Shown here piece by piece: positions 21,104-31,969 of a DNA stretch of 64,000 nt (its first letter is position 1; each line of letters starts with the position of its first letter). Location of the stretch: contig OW203987.1 of NCBI GenBank assembly GCA_934047225.1, positions 709,501 through 773,500 on the forward strand. The letters run 5' to 3'. This stretch comes from Ypsolopha sequella. Taxonomy: Eukaryota; Arthropoda; Insecta; Lepidoptera; Ypsolophidae. The notes below the pieces were generated by a model. The model worked only from the letters and a program-made list of their open reading frames with translations, was not told the origin of the DNA and did not search any database. The position numbers were made by a program, and so were the translations under genes.

Positions 21104-22914
21104 GTGTTTACTAGGATGACAACTAGGATGACAACTTACTACCAATCCTCAAATTACTTACATGTAATCAAACACGCTCTTCCTCATTCCGCTCGTTGTC
21201 GCACCTATTTTTGATTTATTATATTTATACGAGTATTACAGTCTGTCCCTCGTAAGAGCACATCCGAAACGGAGTGAAACTAGATCTAAACATCGAAAAT
21301 AACGAAAAAAAAATTATTTTGATATTTTTTAAATCTTGAAGAAATGCTCCGCCTGGGACGCGAGCGCGGTGCCTTTTGTTAAGCTCGTAGAAATGATTGT
21401 ATTTTTGATTGAACGTTGTATTTTTTTTTAGTAATCTTTTAGGATATTATTTTTATTGTGATGGCAGTTGCTTATGGTTTGTTTTTGATTTGGTATGCAA
21501 CATCTATTCTTAAAGATCACAACAGTTTTATTTCATTGCGTTACTCACGGTAGATCAAAAGTTAAGACATATTTTATACACAGTGTCCTTGGTAGGCAAC
21601 AAAACATTTAAAATGTAAATATATAAAAAAAAAAAAATATTTTTTCGATAACATAGGCTTTTTGGACTCTTAAAAGGAACACACTGTATTTGAAGTGAAT
21701 TGCAACGTTGTCATAGTCACGACTAGTACCGACATAATAGTGTATTCTTTTCTTGAATTTTGTTTACGTATTGGAAAGATGATAAGGATGGAAGAAAAAT
21801 ATAATATTTACGCCCTAAATATAATTTAAGGTATTTGGTTTTTTTTATCTTAGGCAGAATTATAAGTTAATAGTGGAAACACTGGTTTATAGTTTATTCA
21901 TTCATTCGTTCGTTCAATTGTGAACTGTCAGTTGCGAAGTATGGTTGTGTTCGTTGAGATTTTTTTTGTTTCACAAACGTTTTAATTTGCGCTAATTTTC
22001 GTTGTATTTTTAGTTATTCTATTTGGAATTTCAGTGCGTTTAAAAAATATTCATGTGTATTAAGTGCTAAGGTAGTAATAACAAATGTGAGTGCAATATA
22101 TGTTGGGATAATCTTTGAAAAGTCTGCAATGAATGCGCGTGTTGCATTCTGATTTTTTTGTTTTCACTCGGTTCGATTGTGTTGTATCTGGGTACCTACC
22201 GATGGCAGGTGTGTGAGGTGAACATTTACCGGCTAAGAGACGCGTTCTGTTGTTACGACACCGATGGATATTTAGCAGGTGAGTGAGCTGAGAGATCAGG
22301 ATGTAGGTGTGCGATTCGCCGGACGGTCTAACGGCGGCGGCAGACGGTGCATTGCGGCGATGACGGGATGGTACTAGGTGCTTGCATTCCGCTGCTTATA
22401 GGCGCCCATTATTTCCCACAAAATCTCTTTCCTGATATACCCACCAAGCTGGACATAGGTAGAGCTGAGGCTGGTGGGTGACACAAAGAACTTTATCATA
22501 ATTCAGAGGAGAATCTCCTGACACACATCTGCTAATCAACTTGACTGAAATATTTCAGCTTGTTGCCTAAAGTAACAGTTTCAGAATAAATGAAATGAAT
22601 GTGTGAGGCAGTCATCAACATTATAAGTAACTGCTAATATCCAGATGATACATTTACATGCAAGCCTTGTTTTTATATTGTCCAAATGTAGATGGAATAT
22701 TTCACCTTCCTCAGGTGGTGAGTAGGTGTGTTTATTTTCTTTATTTGAATTTTGTTATATTATTTTGCTTAAACCTGTTTCTGGAAGCTGTCTGAGATAA
22801 AGAATGTATTTCCAGTATAATTATTTTGCATTTTGTTTTGTTGGCTTACTTTGTGTTTGTACGTGTGCGACAGTGACAGCTGCAGCGGTGAGCCGAGACT
22901 GAGCAGATCTCAAG
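21104..22914 (+). promoter_or_regulatory. Upstream region of the proline-rich gene, possible 5' untranslated exon
   Basis: No repeat family is recognised. 'ctgtcagttgcg' near 21926-21937 contains the arthropod initiator core TCAGT. 'tttagcag' followed by GTGAGT at 22279-22284 is a strong splice donor after a moderately GC-rich stretch, consistent with a non-coding first exon ending at 22278. 'gacagctgcag' ending at 22886 could be the acceptor preceding the ATG exon. All of this is inference from local signals. Confidence 0.3.
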
Positions 22915-22954
22915 ATGATGGTAGAGACCATCCTGGAGTGCTCACAGGAGTTTG
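22915..22954 (+). CDS. Proline-rich taperin/phostensin-like gene, first coding exon
   Basis: ATG at 22915 starts MMVETILECSQEF plus the first base of a Gly codon, ended by the consensus donor GTAAGT at 22955. The acceptor at 26744-26745 supplies GT and continues GMSSGAVPQWKRELLQRR without a frame break, which is the main evidence that this 40-base stretch is real. The phase is 1. A second ATG follows directly; neither start context can be preferred. Translation could also begin at the Met of exon 2 (26748), which would drop these 14 residues. Confidence 0.6.
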
Positions 22955-23639
22955 GTAAGTTGCTACTTCATCAAGGATATTGTGGGAAGAACCAACGGTG
23001 TGGACTATTATATTTAGTGTATATATAGTAATAATATATCTTTTAATCTGATTGTATATTTGCATGTCTATCTCCCTAATATCTGAGCTGCAAATTTTAT
23101 CTAGCAGCTTCACATCCAGCATGCTCCTCTCTGTATAGAATTTATTAGTTATTACTAATTTTGTATACAATTTATTATCAGCATTCTGAATTATTTGAAT
23201 CAGTGTTTCTCATACTTACAGCCCCACATACCCCACATATTACAACGCCCAGACGACTGCAATGCCCTTTTTAAAAATCCTTGCCTAGAAGAAAATGAGG
23301 CTTTTTATTTAAATATATGTATTGAATGCATTATATTTACCTATATTTATAATATTAAGTATTTATTCCTATATTTTTTATTTTATTTAAGTGAATTATT
23401 TTATTTTTAAGTAAACCTAACTTTCTATATTTTTTACTCAAAAATGCTTATAATGTGTTCATTATTTTGACAAAGCAAAGTCGACCCTTCTGCTCTACTT
23501 GAATCGGCACCAGCAAAGTTGTATGGAATTTCATTGCTGGTGAGTTTTAGCCACCAGCAATTTCATTTGGATATCCATTATTGATGACTTTTGTTAAAGC
23601 CTTTAGGTCTTCTCACACTCCCCTGGTGATGGAACAAAC

Positions 23640-24130
23640 TCTGTTGCATAAAAAAAAATCCTGACCTCATCACCATAGAACTCCTCAACAGATGAAAGCA
23701 ACGCGGCAATCACTTTGTGCTTATAGCAGGAAGCTACTTAAATGTGTCATTAAACTCACTTGAACTTGAAGAAAATAAACTTTTAACCACTGAAAATTAA
23801 CTTTTAACAAAAAATAGTAACCAACTTCAAATATAAGAGCAGTCATTCACTGAAAAGTCAAAAATAATTATTTATGATATCATTTATTACCGAAACAGTT
23901 TTGCCGACTTCTTCCTGTATCATAGTTATCTAAAAGTGAGTGTATTGTGTACAATATAGCAACATGAAGGTGCCCACTTTAACGAAACATCTGTTTCAGG
24001 AAGATAGAAGCCAGCAAAAGAGTTGTTTCGGTACCATCGGTCATTACAACATTTATAATTATTTTAAACTTTTTAGTGAATTCAGTTTTAGTTGAAGTCA
24101 GTTACTATTTTTTTATTAAAAGAATTTTTG
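23640..24130. mobile_element. Third copy: one ~165-bp subrepeat plus foldback MITE
   Basis: 'catcaccatagaactcctca' with 'cggcaatcactttgtg' is a single unit of the long inverted repeat. It is followed by 'aaaaatagtaaccaacttc', 'attaccgaaacagttttgcc' and, inverted, 'gttgtttcggtaccatcggt'. The order and orientation equal those of 19300-19850, so unit and MITE move or duplicate as one module. Confidence 0.75.
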
Positions 24131-24689
24131 TTTTATAATAATGCTCAATAAACAGTAGCTCCCGTCTTAAATCATTGGATACAAATACTATACTGTAAAT
24201 GATTTCTTTTTAAATACTCGGATTTAGCGTAATTCATGACTGTCAAATACAATTATTTTGAAGCCTAACTATTGAAACTATTATGTAGGTAGGTAATATC
24301 ATAAATATCACGTATGTGTTTTGCTCCATATTTGCTCTCTTAGTAATATTTTTGTCTTTTCTAAAGTTAAGGTTAAATGTCAGTAGCTTACAAAATGCAT
24401 AACTTAATTTTCTTTTTTAGAAATTTAAAATTTAAAATCATTTTTGTCTGTGGCATTTGACGCCAATAGTTCAGTATTAGTGAAGTTTATAAAGCAAGAG
24501 TTTTAAAATTGTATACACAATTAGTCTTGATCTTCTCAAAACCAACATAAAATGCTGTTTTAACTTTGTTTGAACAAGATCATGACTAATTGTGCATTAA
24601 ATTTCAAACTCATGCTTCATAAACCTCACCGATCAATTCCCCCAATCAATGAATTTTGTTCATTAATGTATTCATGTTCTTTTATTATT

Positions 24690-24790
24690 TCTATTTTTAA
24701 ATTTTTATTTATTTATTTTATTTTATTAAGAAACAAATGGTCACTTATAGAAATATTTACAAAGTTCAAGAAAATGAACTAACAAATAAC
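24690..24790 (-). mobile_element. Antisense non-LTR tail
   Basis: 'tttatttatttattttattt' followed by 'aagaaacaaatggtcactta' is the same layout as the tails at 24975-25010 and 40279 (T-rich repeats, then a conserved A-rich word). Confidence 0.5.
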
Positions 24791-24964
24791 ATATTAATAG
24801 TCCCCTGTAAAGAAATGCTTACAATCCATTGAGCTGAAAACACCTATCTGGTATTAAACACTTATAAAGAGATTTTATTTATAACAATTTTAGATTTATG
24901 ATGAGATTTCATGTAATATAATGCATGCTATATTAATATCATATGTAAATTTTTTTTTCCCAAT

Positions 24965-25388
24965 TTTTTATATTTTTTTATTTATTTATTTAAGAAACAA
25001 ACAGCCACATAAAAATTAACATTACAAATGGATTAATTTAGGCCTAAAGTCTCCTTTATTTAAAAAATTACGTATATTTCCGCTAAGTGAAATAAATCAA
25101 AAACTTATGTAAATAATTTTTACAAATAATGGCTCAAATGAATTTGAGTTTAAGAATTGCTATCTAATAAAGAACAAAAATTTTTTCTGGTAACAGATAT
25201 TTTAAATTGGAAAAAGATACACAAAACATGGCGACATTTGTTAAATTGTCATTGTAAACTCGGCAAACACGCCTAACAAAACTGTTTTGTGCATAGCACG
25301 TTTTACAGGGAGCTATAGCAAACAAATTCTTTTTACGGCATGCACGTTTACATCTGCGAGGTATTCTAAAATTGATTATATGTAACAA
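24965..25388 (-). pseudogene. Non-LTR retrotransposon 3' fragment (last ~74 codons)
   Basis: The minus strand encodes INFRIPRRCKRACRKKNLFA, then CKTCYAQNSFVRRVCRVYND and LTNVAMFCVSFSNLKYLL, then a stop at 25164. The AQNSF-xRRVCRVYND type of sequence is typical of the extreme C-terminus of insect non-LTR proteins. A 3' untranslated region with ttatttattta words extends to about 24965. The reverse transcriptase is missing. Confidence 0.65.
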
Positions 25389-25409
25389 ATCTATGATATT
25401 ATAAATTAT

Positions 25410-26268
25410 TTTATTTTATTTTGTTTATTTATTTATTTATTAGGTTTGCCAATAGATATTACACTATGACATATGTATAAAAATAGCTTTAACAATTTAA
25501 ATTAGAGTGCATACCCAATAACAGGCAGACACAACATACTTAATTAAACAATAATAGTATTTTTGCTACATAAGTGAAACATGTTTCGCAAAACGTAAAA
25601 CTGTTAAAAACTAATTAAAATTAAGGTTAAAAAAAAACAAAACAATACAATGAGAAAAGAAATAATACTAAAACAAAATCTTAACAAAAAAGTACAAAAT
25701 TAAATTATTTCTATCAGAGACAATAGATTCTGTTTGTAAACTCTGAAAGACTGAGAAAAAATATCAATTTGGGCATCATGCAAAGCAAGTGTATTAAAAG
25801 AACGACAAATTCTATTAAGAATGCTATAATGGCCAAGATTAGTCCTTGACTTTACCAAGCCAAAAAGACGAAGCTTATTTAATCGACAAGGTACCCTAGG
25901 TGTATGTAGCTTTATTTTGTCTAATAGTTGTGGACAATCAACGAGCCCTCTTAATATTTTATACAGTAGTAAATTGTCAGCCAACCATCGGCGATCCTTG
26001 AGTGAAATCAAATTAAAATATAAGAGCCTGTCTGTATAGGAATGCAATTCCTTTGTTTTTTTTTGGGGGACACATAAGAAAAATATAAAACGCTTTTGAA
26101 TGCGTTCAATCCGTTTAATGTGACAGGCGTAGTGAGGGTTCCATACATTAGAGCAGTATTCAAGCAAATTTATAAAGCATACAAGCGTCAATGTAGTCAC
26201 GCCTACAGGATATAAGTTGTACTTTGTGTCTATCAGCTGAACTATTATAGACAAGATAAGCATAACCT
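25410..26268 (-). pseudogene. Non-LTR retrotransposon 3' fragment (last ~187 codons)
   Basis: An open minus-strand frame (25700-26263) reads LEYCSNVWNPHYACHIKRIE, IQKRFIFFLCVP and LSLKDRRW-like, then ILNRICRSFNTLA and a stop. EYCSxVWNP followed by the IERIQKRF helix is the conserved post-thumb region of Jockey/R1-like reverse transcriptases. The catalytic core is absent (5' truncation near 26268). The 3' untranslated region runs to about 25410 and ends in ttatttatttattt words. It is a different family from the fragment at 25164. Confidence 0.8.
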
Positions 26269-26320
26269 GTTCTATAGTCGAGGGCTTTCACAAACTTTTC
26301 ACAAATGTTCTACCCGCATA

Positions 26321-26360
26321 TGTGTACATATGTGTACATATGTGTACATATGTGTACATT
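26321..26360. repeat. 10-bp tandem repeat, 4 copies
   Basis: 'tgtgtacata' is repeated four times without change, preceded by a partial copy. Confidence 0.9.
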
Positions 26361-26745
26361 CTGCGAGAACGAGAACAAGCTGAAAATAAGCGCTGTGAAG
26401 ACCATTTTATTTTTCTATCACAGCATATAGCTGACCTTATTCCTTTTTGTCGCATTATTTTTAAAACAAATTTCTGTTTTATAATAATTATGTTTGGAAG
26501 ACCAATAAATAATTTTAATTTCAAAACAAAGATAAGTTATGCACTTTGCGCTAACCGACTGACGTTTAACCTTAAGCAGGTGTTTTGTGTAGCAAAGCGA
26601 TAATATAATTTTTTCATCAAATTCATATTTTGATGTGAAAGATTCAATGACAGCGAGTTGTAGGTATAATACGTATCGTATAATATATATATATATACCT
26701 ATATATAATAACTTAAATCTTTGTTGACGAGTGTGGTGTGTGCAG

Positions 26746-28406
26746 GTATGTCGAGTGGCGCCGTGCCGCAGTGGAAGCGGGAGCTGCTGCAGCGGCGGGC
26801 GGCGCGGCCCCGTCCCCCGCCGCCCGCACCGCCACCGCCGCCCCCGCCCGCCCCCTCGCTCGACGACGACGAGGAACTGCGCTACGGGCCCGGCATCGTC
26901 AAGCGGCTGCAGTCGCGCTACCTGAGCCTCGCGCTGCGCGATCAGTCGCGGCGCCGCGCGGCCGTACTGCGCCGCGCCGCATCGCTCGAACACCTACTAG
27001 ACGAGCCGCCGCGTCCCGCGCGCCCGCCGCGCCCCGCCTCGCTCGCCCACACGCACCCCGCATCCCGGCGGGACTCCATCAAGCGGGCGCGCTCCGTCGA
27101 CGCGCTCAGCCGCCTCGACCGGCGTCCGCCCTCGCCTGCCCACGTCACCGCCACTACCGTCAGCGACACCGCCGACAGTTACCTCAACAGCACCATCAAT
27201 ATTACGTGTTCCGAGACTATCGCCGACACGGCTCCGGTCGAACCGACAGCGCCAACCGCTCCGCCCCTCCCCCGGTCCGCCCGCCCGCCGCGCCGCCCGC
27301 AGCCACTACTGCGTGACACCGAGAAGCCCCCCCCAGACCTAGTACGAACCGCCCTGCGCAAGTTCGAGCCGGCGTACCCGAAACGCGGCGCCCCCGCGGC
27401 GCGCGTGGCGGCCGTTTTGCGCGGACTCGAGCCGGCTCGTGGAGCGCAGCCGCGCACGTCGACGCCGGAGCCGCGCGGGCGCGAGCCGAGTCCCGCCGGC
27501 GACCTGTCCGCCATCGACGAGCCGGAGTGCGCGTCCCCAGCGGTGACGCGGCCCGTGTCCCGCGCCGCACTCGACGGCATCGCCAAGGCCGGCTCCACGA
27601 TGAAGTTCTCGTTCCCGGTCGCGCGCCCTGGCACGCACCTCCCCCCACTCGCCGCCACCAACACGGTGCTAGTCGCGCGCCGCGTCGGCGTCATCCGGCC
27701 CCTGCCGCCCGCGACGCCGCCACCGCCGCCCCCAAAGCCGGACGATCTCATGGAGAAGATCTCCCTGTCAGCGAGACTGGTGCCGCCCCCTCCTCCGCCA
27801 CCGCTGCCGCCCACCTCGCCGCCACCGGTCGAGGCCCGGCTCGACAAGCGCGAGCCCCCGGCAGCGCTCGTCGAGCCGATGCTGCGCTCGCCGCTGCAGG
27901 AGATACAAACTAACGCGCAGTTCTGGGAGCGGAGAGTGACCGAGACCCCGGAGCGAGCCTCGCGGGATACCAAGTCCACGCCGCCGGTGTCTCCGCCACT
28001 GGAGCCCGCCAAGCCGGATATCGTTCGGAAGCCGGAGCCCCTGACCAACGGACACAAGGAGCCGTCTCCGCCGCCGTGCGAGGAGAAGCCGACACCGGAA
28101 CACAGAGTGAACGGAAAGTTATCTAAGATCAGCGCGGCAAAGATCGAGCGTGCGTGGAGCAGTCCCAGCGAGAGGAAGGACGTAAGAGTGCGAGACAAGA
28201 GTGCGGAGGTGAACGGTGTGAGTGCAGGTGGCGTGGCGGCGTGGGCGCGCGGCTCACCGGGGGTGGGACGCAAGCGCGGGGCGCCGCCGCCCGCCGCCCC
28301 CGCCTCCGTCTCCGTGGTGTTCAACTTCAGCAGCCGCAAGGAAGTGCCCGACTACATAGAGAACGACGGCGTCATCCTGCGCGCCAGCAAGCGGGACAAG
28401 ATCAAG
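26746..28406 (+). CDS. Proline-rich taperin/phostensin-like gene, large second coding exon
   Basis: The exon begins after TGTGTGCAG and ends at AAG before GTGAGT (28407), phase 0. It adds 553 complete codons. It is GC-rich against AT-rich flanks and rich in Pro, Arg, Ala and Ser, so mostly disordered. In order: PQWKRELLQRR close to the start, a PPPPAPPPPPPP tract, an acidic DDDEELRYGPGIVKRLQSRY segment, RRAASLEHLLDE, KRARSVDAL, several further poly-Pro tracts (possible SH3/EVH1/profilin ligands), QEIQTNAQFWERRV, SKISAAKIERAWSS, and finally VVFNFSSRKEVPDYIENDG. The WKRELLxRR start is also seen at the N-terminus of taperin and phostensin, actin-associated PP1 regulators; that homology is my inference from the motif and layout. 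A readthrough frame runs to 28616 but loses coding composition after the donor. Confidence 0.8.
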
Positions 28407-28699
28407 GTGAGTCAGTCACTGCATTATCAACCCGACCGACAAACTCGTATCAATTCAACCGACCGACCATTGCCTAGTTCTATTGTGTATTTTGTGCAAT
28501 CTGAGTGTCAAAATCCCTATCAGCTGTCAAAAAATTACAAATTTGAATACGGCAGCGTAATTGGCGACCCTGAATGCCTCTTGATACCGAGTTCCATGCA
28601 AATCGGAATACTTTTTTGAACCTGTCAAAAAACTGTCAAATTCTATTTTTTTTTGTCATGTAGCCCCAGCTTGACTGATCACTACCTATATAGTAGAAA

Positions 28700-28990
28700 C
28701 CCGAACTCCCTACAATTAGCCGTTCGGGAGATATGGCTGATCAAAATTTTGGCATTTTTTATTTTCGTTTTTTTTTTTACCGTCGATATCTCGCTGAGCC
28801 ATTTTCTTAGAGTACCATGAACATGGGTCTAGCATCAGCCGTTTGGGAGATACGGGCCTGTAAAGTTTTGACACTTTAAGGTAGATATCGTCGAGAGCTT
28901 TTCCGAGACACCCATCAACATGGGTCTAACTCCAGCCGTTTGGGAGATACAGGCCGTCAAAGGTTTGACATTTAAAAAAAAACTTTTTGT
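28700..28990. repeat. Dispersed repeat with three internal copies of a ~30-bp motif
   Basis: 'agccgttygggagatayggs'-type words occur near 28718, 28839 and 28937, about 100-120 bp apart, each followed by a 'caaa...ttttgaca' motif. The family is unknown to me. Confidence 0.5.
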
Positions 28991-29085
28991 CACTCCGTGG
29001 CCCAACCCTTAGGGATGTACCACCTTCCGTTCCAAATATATTTGCTGGGATATAGATAGAAAGATTGTGGATATATAGATTCAAA

Positions 29086-30780
29086 TTCAAATTCAAATTT
29101 TTTTTATTCAAAATTATTGTAACATAACAGATAAATCTAAATCATTACAATAATATAGTTCTTAAACTAAAGCACTTACTTTCATACTTCTCTCTAACAT
29201 TCTCTTACAAACATCTATCAGATAACTAATACGATCCACAAAAATATCACACTCTGGTGCTTCAGCGAGCAGGGAGCAGAATATGTCGAGTGCTCGCGCG
29301 ACGGGCGAGTACCGATAAAGGTTAGTGCGCGAAAATGGCGCCGCGAACAACGTATGACTCCGCGCCCTGAGGTACCTATCGGGCACAAACAGTTTTAGAA
29401 TTTTCTCAACAAGATCCACACAGTCGATCTTATTTCGAATAACGCCAAGTATAAACTTTGCCAAAGCTAAGTTTCTTCTGAGCTCAATTGACTCATAGCC
29501 CAAATGACCTTCAAGAAATCGAGTTGGGTACATAAAAGGATAGTATTTATGATTCTTCTTATACACATATCTTAAAAAGCGTTTTTGGACTTGTTCCAAC
29601 ATGAGGATATATTTATCTTCATGTGGACACCAGACCACTGCATTCGTTTCTACAATACTACGAACTAGAGCTGCATACAGCACCCGGGTGGCCACAGCGG
29701 TGAGGGGTGCAGAATTACGTAGCACAAATCCTAATCGCTGGAAGGCAGCTTTCGTCACCTTCTCTACGTGCTGACGGAAGGTCAGTTGTTGGTCAAAGAC
29801 TACACCGAGATCGCGCACCTGCGTGACTCGTGCGATGGGGTCGGCCCCTACTATGTATTGGTGTTGCAATGGCGCAGGTGAACGAGAGAAACTCATCATT
29901 TCGCACTTACTGAAGTTGAAGTACAGCTTGTTATCAACACTCCACCGAAGTACAGCGTCGATATCTTGCTGTAATTTTAGGCTGTCGTCCAAGGATTCAA
30001 TTACCTTAATAAGTTTCACATCATCAGCGAACAACAGCACTCTCGAGTTATTGACGACACTAGGAAGATCGTTAATTAAAAGCAGAAACAAAAAAGGTCC
30101 CAGGTTCGACCCCTGACTGATTCCAGAACGCGTTTGATATGTATCTGAAATGTATGGGCCGTATTTTACAAATTGTACTCTGTCGCGAAGGAAATTAGAA
30201 AAAAGTTTCAATAGTCTGGGCACAAAACCCATCAGTCCAAGTTTTAGTAAGAGTATGTCATTGTCCACTCTGTCAAACGCCTTATGGAAATCCAGGTAAA
30301 TAACGTCTACCTGGTTACCTGGTTTGGCGTCGATCTCCTTTGATAGATAGTCGACCATCGTAACCAAATTTGTGGCCACTGACCGTCGTGGCAAGAACGC
30401 ATGTTGAGCGCTGGTGATGTGAGGTAGACACTGAGGCAGAAGACGGTCGTAGAGAACCATCTCGAACACCTTCGCCATTGCACACAGCATAGCCACGGGT
30501 CGGTAGTTCTCAACCATAATTTTGGACCCTTTTTTGGGTATGGGAGATACTCTCGATTCTTTCCACGTTTTTGGATAATTGCCGGTAGCGATAATTAAAT
30601 TAAATATAAATGTTATCGTCTCAGCTAAACTATCGATACAACCTTTTATTACGTATGCTGGAATCGCGTCCGGGCCGGGTGACGTTTGACCTTTAAGTTT
30701 CCGCACAGCGCACCGAACGTCACCGAGGGTGACGCTCGGCACGTCCACGAGTCGCGAGTCCGGCGCTGTGCCGACACTAG
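29086..30780 (-). mobile_element. 5'-truncated non-LTR retrotransposon
   Basis: The minus-strand element runs from an abrupt 5' junction near 30780 (next to 'tagatagatagatacc') through an open reading frame to an ~75-bp 3' untranslated region ending in repeated 'tttgaattt' words at 29086-29100. The endonuclease and ORF1 are absent, as expected of incomplete target-primed reverse transcription. Confidence 0.85.
29162..30748 (-). CDS. Reverse transcriptase of a non-LTR element, open frame
   Basis: 528 codons without interruption. Motifs in order: SPGPDAIPAYV (residues 23-33), NYRPVAML (81-88), YLDFHKAFD (motif A, 151-159), SQGSNLGPFLF (motif B-like, 211-221), LLFADDVKL (catalytic FADD, 238-246), VRDLGVVFD and LTFRQHVE (thumb region), then ETNAVVWCP and a helix LEQVQKRFLRYV typical of the post-thumb region. 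The first residue shown is a GTG codon, and the frame stays open to the truncation point, so the real start lay further 5'. The usual motif B core P-QG-x-LSP/LGP is present as S-QG-SNLGP. This is the best-preserved RT in the window and must have inserted fairly recently. Motifs suit the CR1/Jockey side of the non-LTR tree. Confidence 0.92.
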   Translation of the reverse strand: MDVPSVTLGDVRCAVRKLKGQTSPGPDAIPAYVIKGCIDSLAETITFIFNLIIATGNYPKTWKESRVSPIPKKGSKIMVENYRPVAMLCAMAKVFEMVLYDRLLPQCLPHITSAQHAFLPRRSVATNLVTMVDYLSKEIDAKPGNQVDVIYLDFHKAFDRVDNDILLLKLGLMGFVPRLLKLFSNFLRDRVQFVKYGPYISDTYQTRSGISQGSNLGPFLFLLLINDLPSVVNNSRVLLFADDVKLIKVIESLDDSLKLQQDIDAVLRWSVDNKLYFNFSKCEMMSFSRSPAPLQHQYIVGADPIARVTQVRDLGVVFDQQLTFRQHVEKVTKAAFQRLGFVLRNSAPLTAVATRVLYAALVRSIVETNAVVWCPHEDKYILMLEQVQKRFLRYVYKKNHKYYPFMYPTRFLEGHLGYESIELRRNLALAKFILGVIRNKIDCVDLVEKILKLFVPDRYLRARSHTLFAAPFSRTNLYRYSPVARALDIFCSLLAEAPECDIFVDRISYLIDVCKRMLERSMKVSALV

Positions 30781-30784
30781 ATAG

Positions 30785-31430
30785 ATAGATACCTCAAAAG
30801 GAAAAAATGGAACCCTAATAGGATTACTTGTGTGGCAGTCTGTCTGTCCGTCTGTTACAGCCGATTTGCTCTAGCACACATCCTTTCAAGAATTTTCATG
30901 TCCACTATATTAAATTTCAAAATCGATGCCATTTTCGTAATTAACGTCTCAAAAAATCATAAAAACGCCATCCATATTGATATTTACACATTTCAACCCC
31001 ATCGCACCCCAACAGGGGATGATGGTATTTCACGTCCACTACGTTGGATTTAGAAATCGTTGTTGTTTTCGTAATCAGCGACCTGATAAGCCATACAAAC
31101 GATACCCAAATACCCATGTTGGTTTTCAGACTTTGATTTACGCCTTTTAGAGGTCGAATTCTGGAAAAACCTTTTTCACGTCCACCACGTTGGATTTTAA
31201 AATCGTTGTTGTTTTCTTGTTTCCCCATACAAACTTTTGGACCCCCGTTTCACCCCCTTAGGGGGTGAATTTTGAAAAATCCTTTCTTAGTTAATGCCTA
31301 CACTAATTATAAGGTATCTATATGCAAAATTTTAAGTCTCTAGGACCAGCGGTTTAGGCTGTGCGTTGATATATCTGTCAGTCAGTCAGTCAGGAGTAGT
31401 CAAGACTTTGTCAATATGCAGGTTCCATAT
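30785..31430 (+). mobile_element. Long lepidopteran dispersed repeat
   Basis: It starts with 'aaaaaatggaaccctaatag' and 'ctgtctgtccgtctgttac', contains 'ttcacgtccactacgttgga' twice, and ends 'ctgtcagtcagtcagtcagg'. These boxes recur in many moth and butterfly genomes. No protein is encoded. Confidence 0.6.
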
Positions 31431-31485
31431 TTAATTATTTCACTTTTAAAAACCTTTTAACATTCTTAATTAAATAACTAGTGTA

Positions 31486-31752
31486 TAGTGAACTTACTTT
31501 ATTTGCAGATGCAGTTATTGCATTTGGTTGAATGTTTTATAGTGAACTTACTTTATTTGCAGATGCAGTTATTGCATTTGGTTGAATGTTTTATAGTGAA
31601 CTTACTTTATTTGCAGATGCAGTTATTGCATTTGGTTGAATGTTTTATAGTGAACTTACTTTATTTGCAGATGCAGTTATTGCATTTGGTTGAATGTTTT
31701 ATAGTGAACTTACTTTATTTGCAGATGCAGTTATTGCATTTGGTTTAATGTT
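31486..31752. repeat. Tandem array, 54-bp unit, 5 copies
   Basis: Units containing 'ctttatttgcagatgcagtt' recur every 54 bp almost unchanged. Because 54 is divisible by three, a frame stays open across it (LLYLQMQLLHLVECFIVN repeat), which is not evidence of a protein. Confidence 0.95.
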
Positions 31753-31852
31753 TTTTCGCTATTTACATTTAGTTTTATCAGTTCACTTCACTCTCATTGA
31801 CTAAAATGATTCACTGAAATTTGCCATTTAAATTGATGGTCCTGTAACAGGC

Positions 31853-31969
31853 CTTTGTCTCATTAAGGCTATCACAGTCAATACATTCGTTCTTTGTCTC
31901 ATTAAGGCTATCACAGTCAATACATTCGTCCTTTGTCTCATTAAGGCTATCACAGTCAATACATTCGTG
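31853..31969. repeat. Tandem array, 39-bp unit, 3 copies
   Basis: 'ctttgtctcattaaggctat' starts each of three units at 31853, 31892 and 31931. They differ at one or two positions. Confidence 0.95.

Larger units (their letters stand above)
22955..26745 (+). other. Intron 1 of the proline-rich gene, filled with retroelement fragments
   Basis: GTAAGT at its start and TGTGCAG at its end. From left to right it holds a part-copy of the subrepeat plus foldback MITE (23640-24130), a minus-strand retroelement tail (24690-24790), two non-LTR 3' fragments on the minus strand (24965-25388 and 25410-26268) and a 10-bp tandem repeat (26321-26360). A 10-bp inverted repeat (attgctggtg) lies near 23531-23561. 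Confidence 0.6.

Noticed and set aside
27179..28339. Minus-strand frame of 386 codons
   Set aside because: It is the antisense shadow of the GC-rich proline-rich exon. Poly-Gly/Ser mirrors poly-Pro/Ala on the other strand, and splice signals support the + strand.
31488..31748. 86-codon Leu-rich repeat-like protein
   Set aside because: The frame is a 54-bp tandem array, 18 codons per unit, and does not fit the leucine-rich-repeat consensus.
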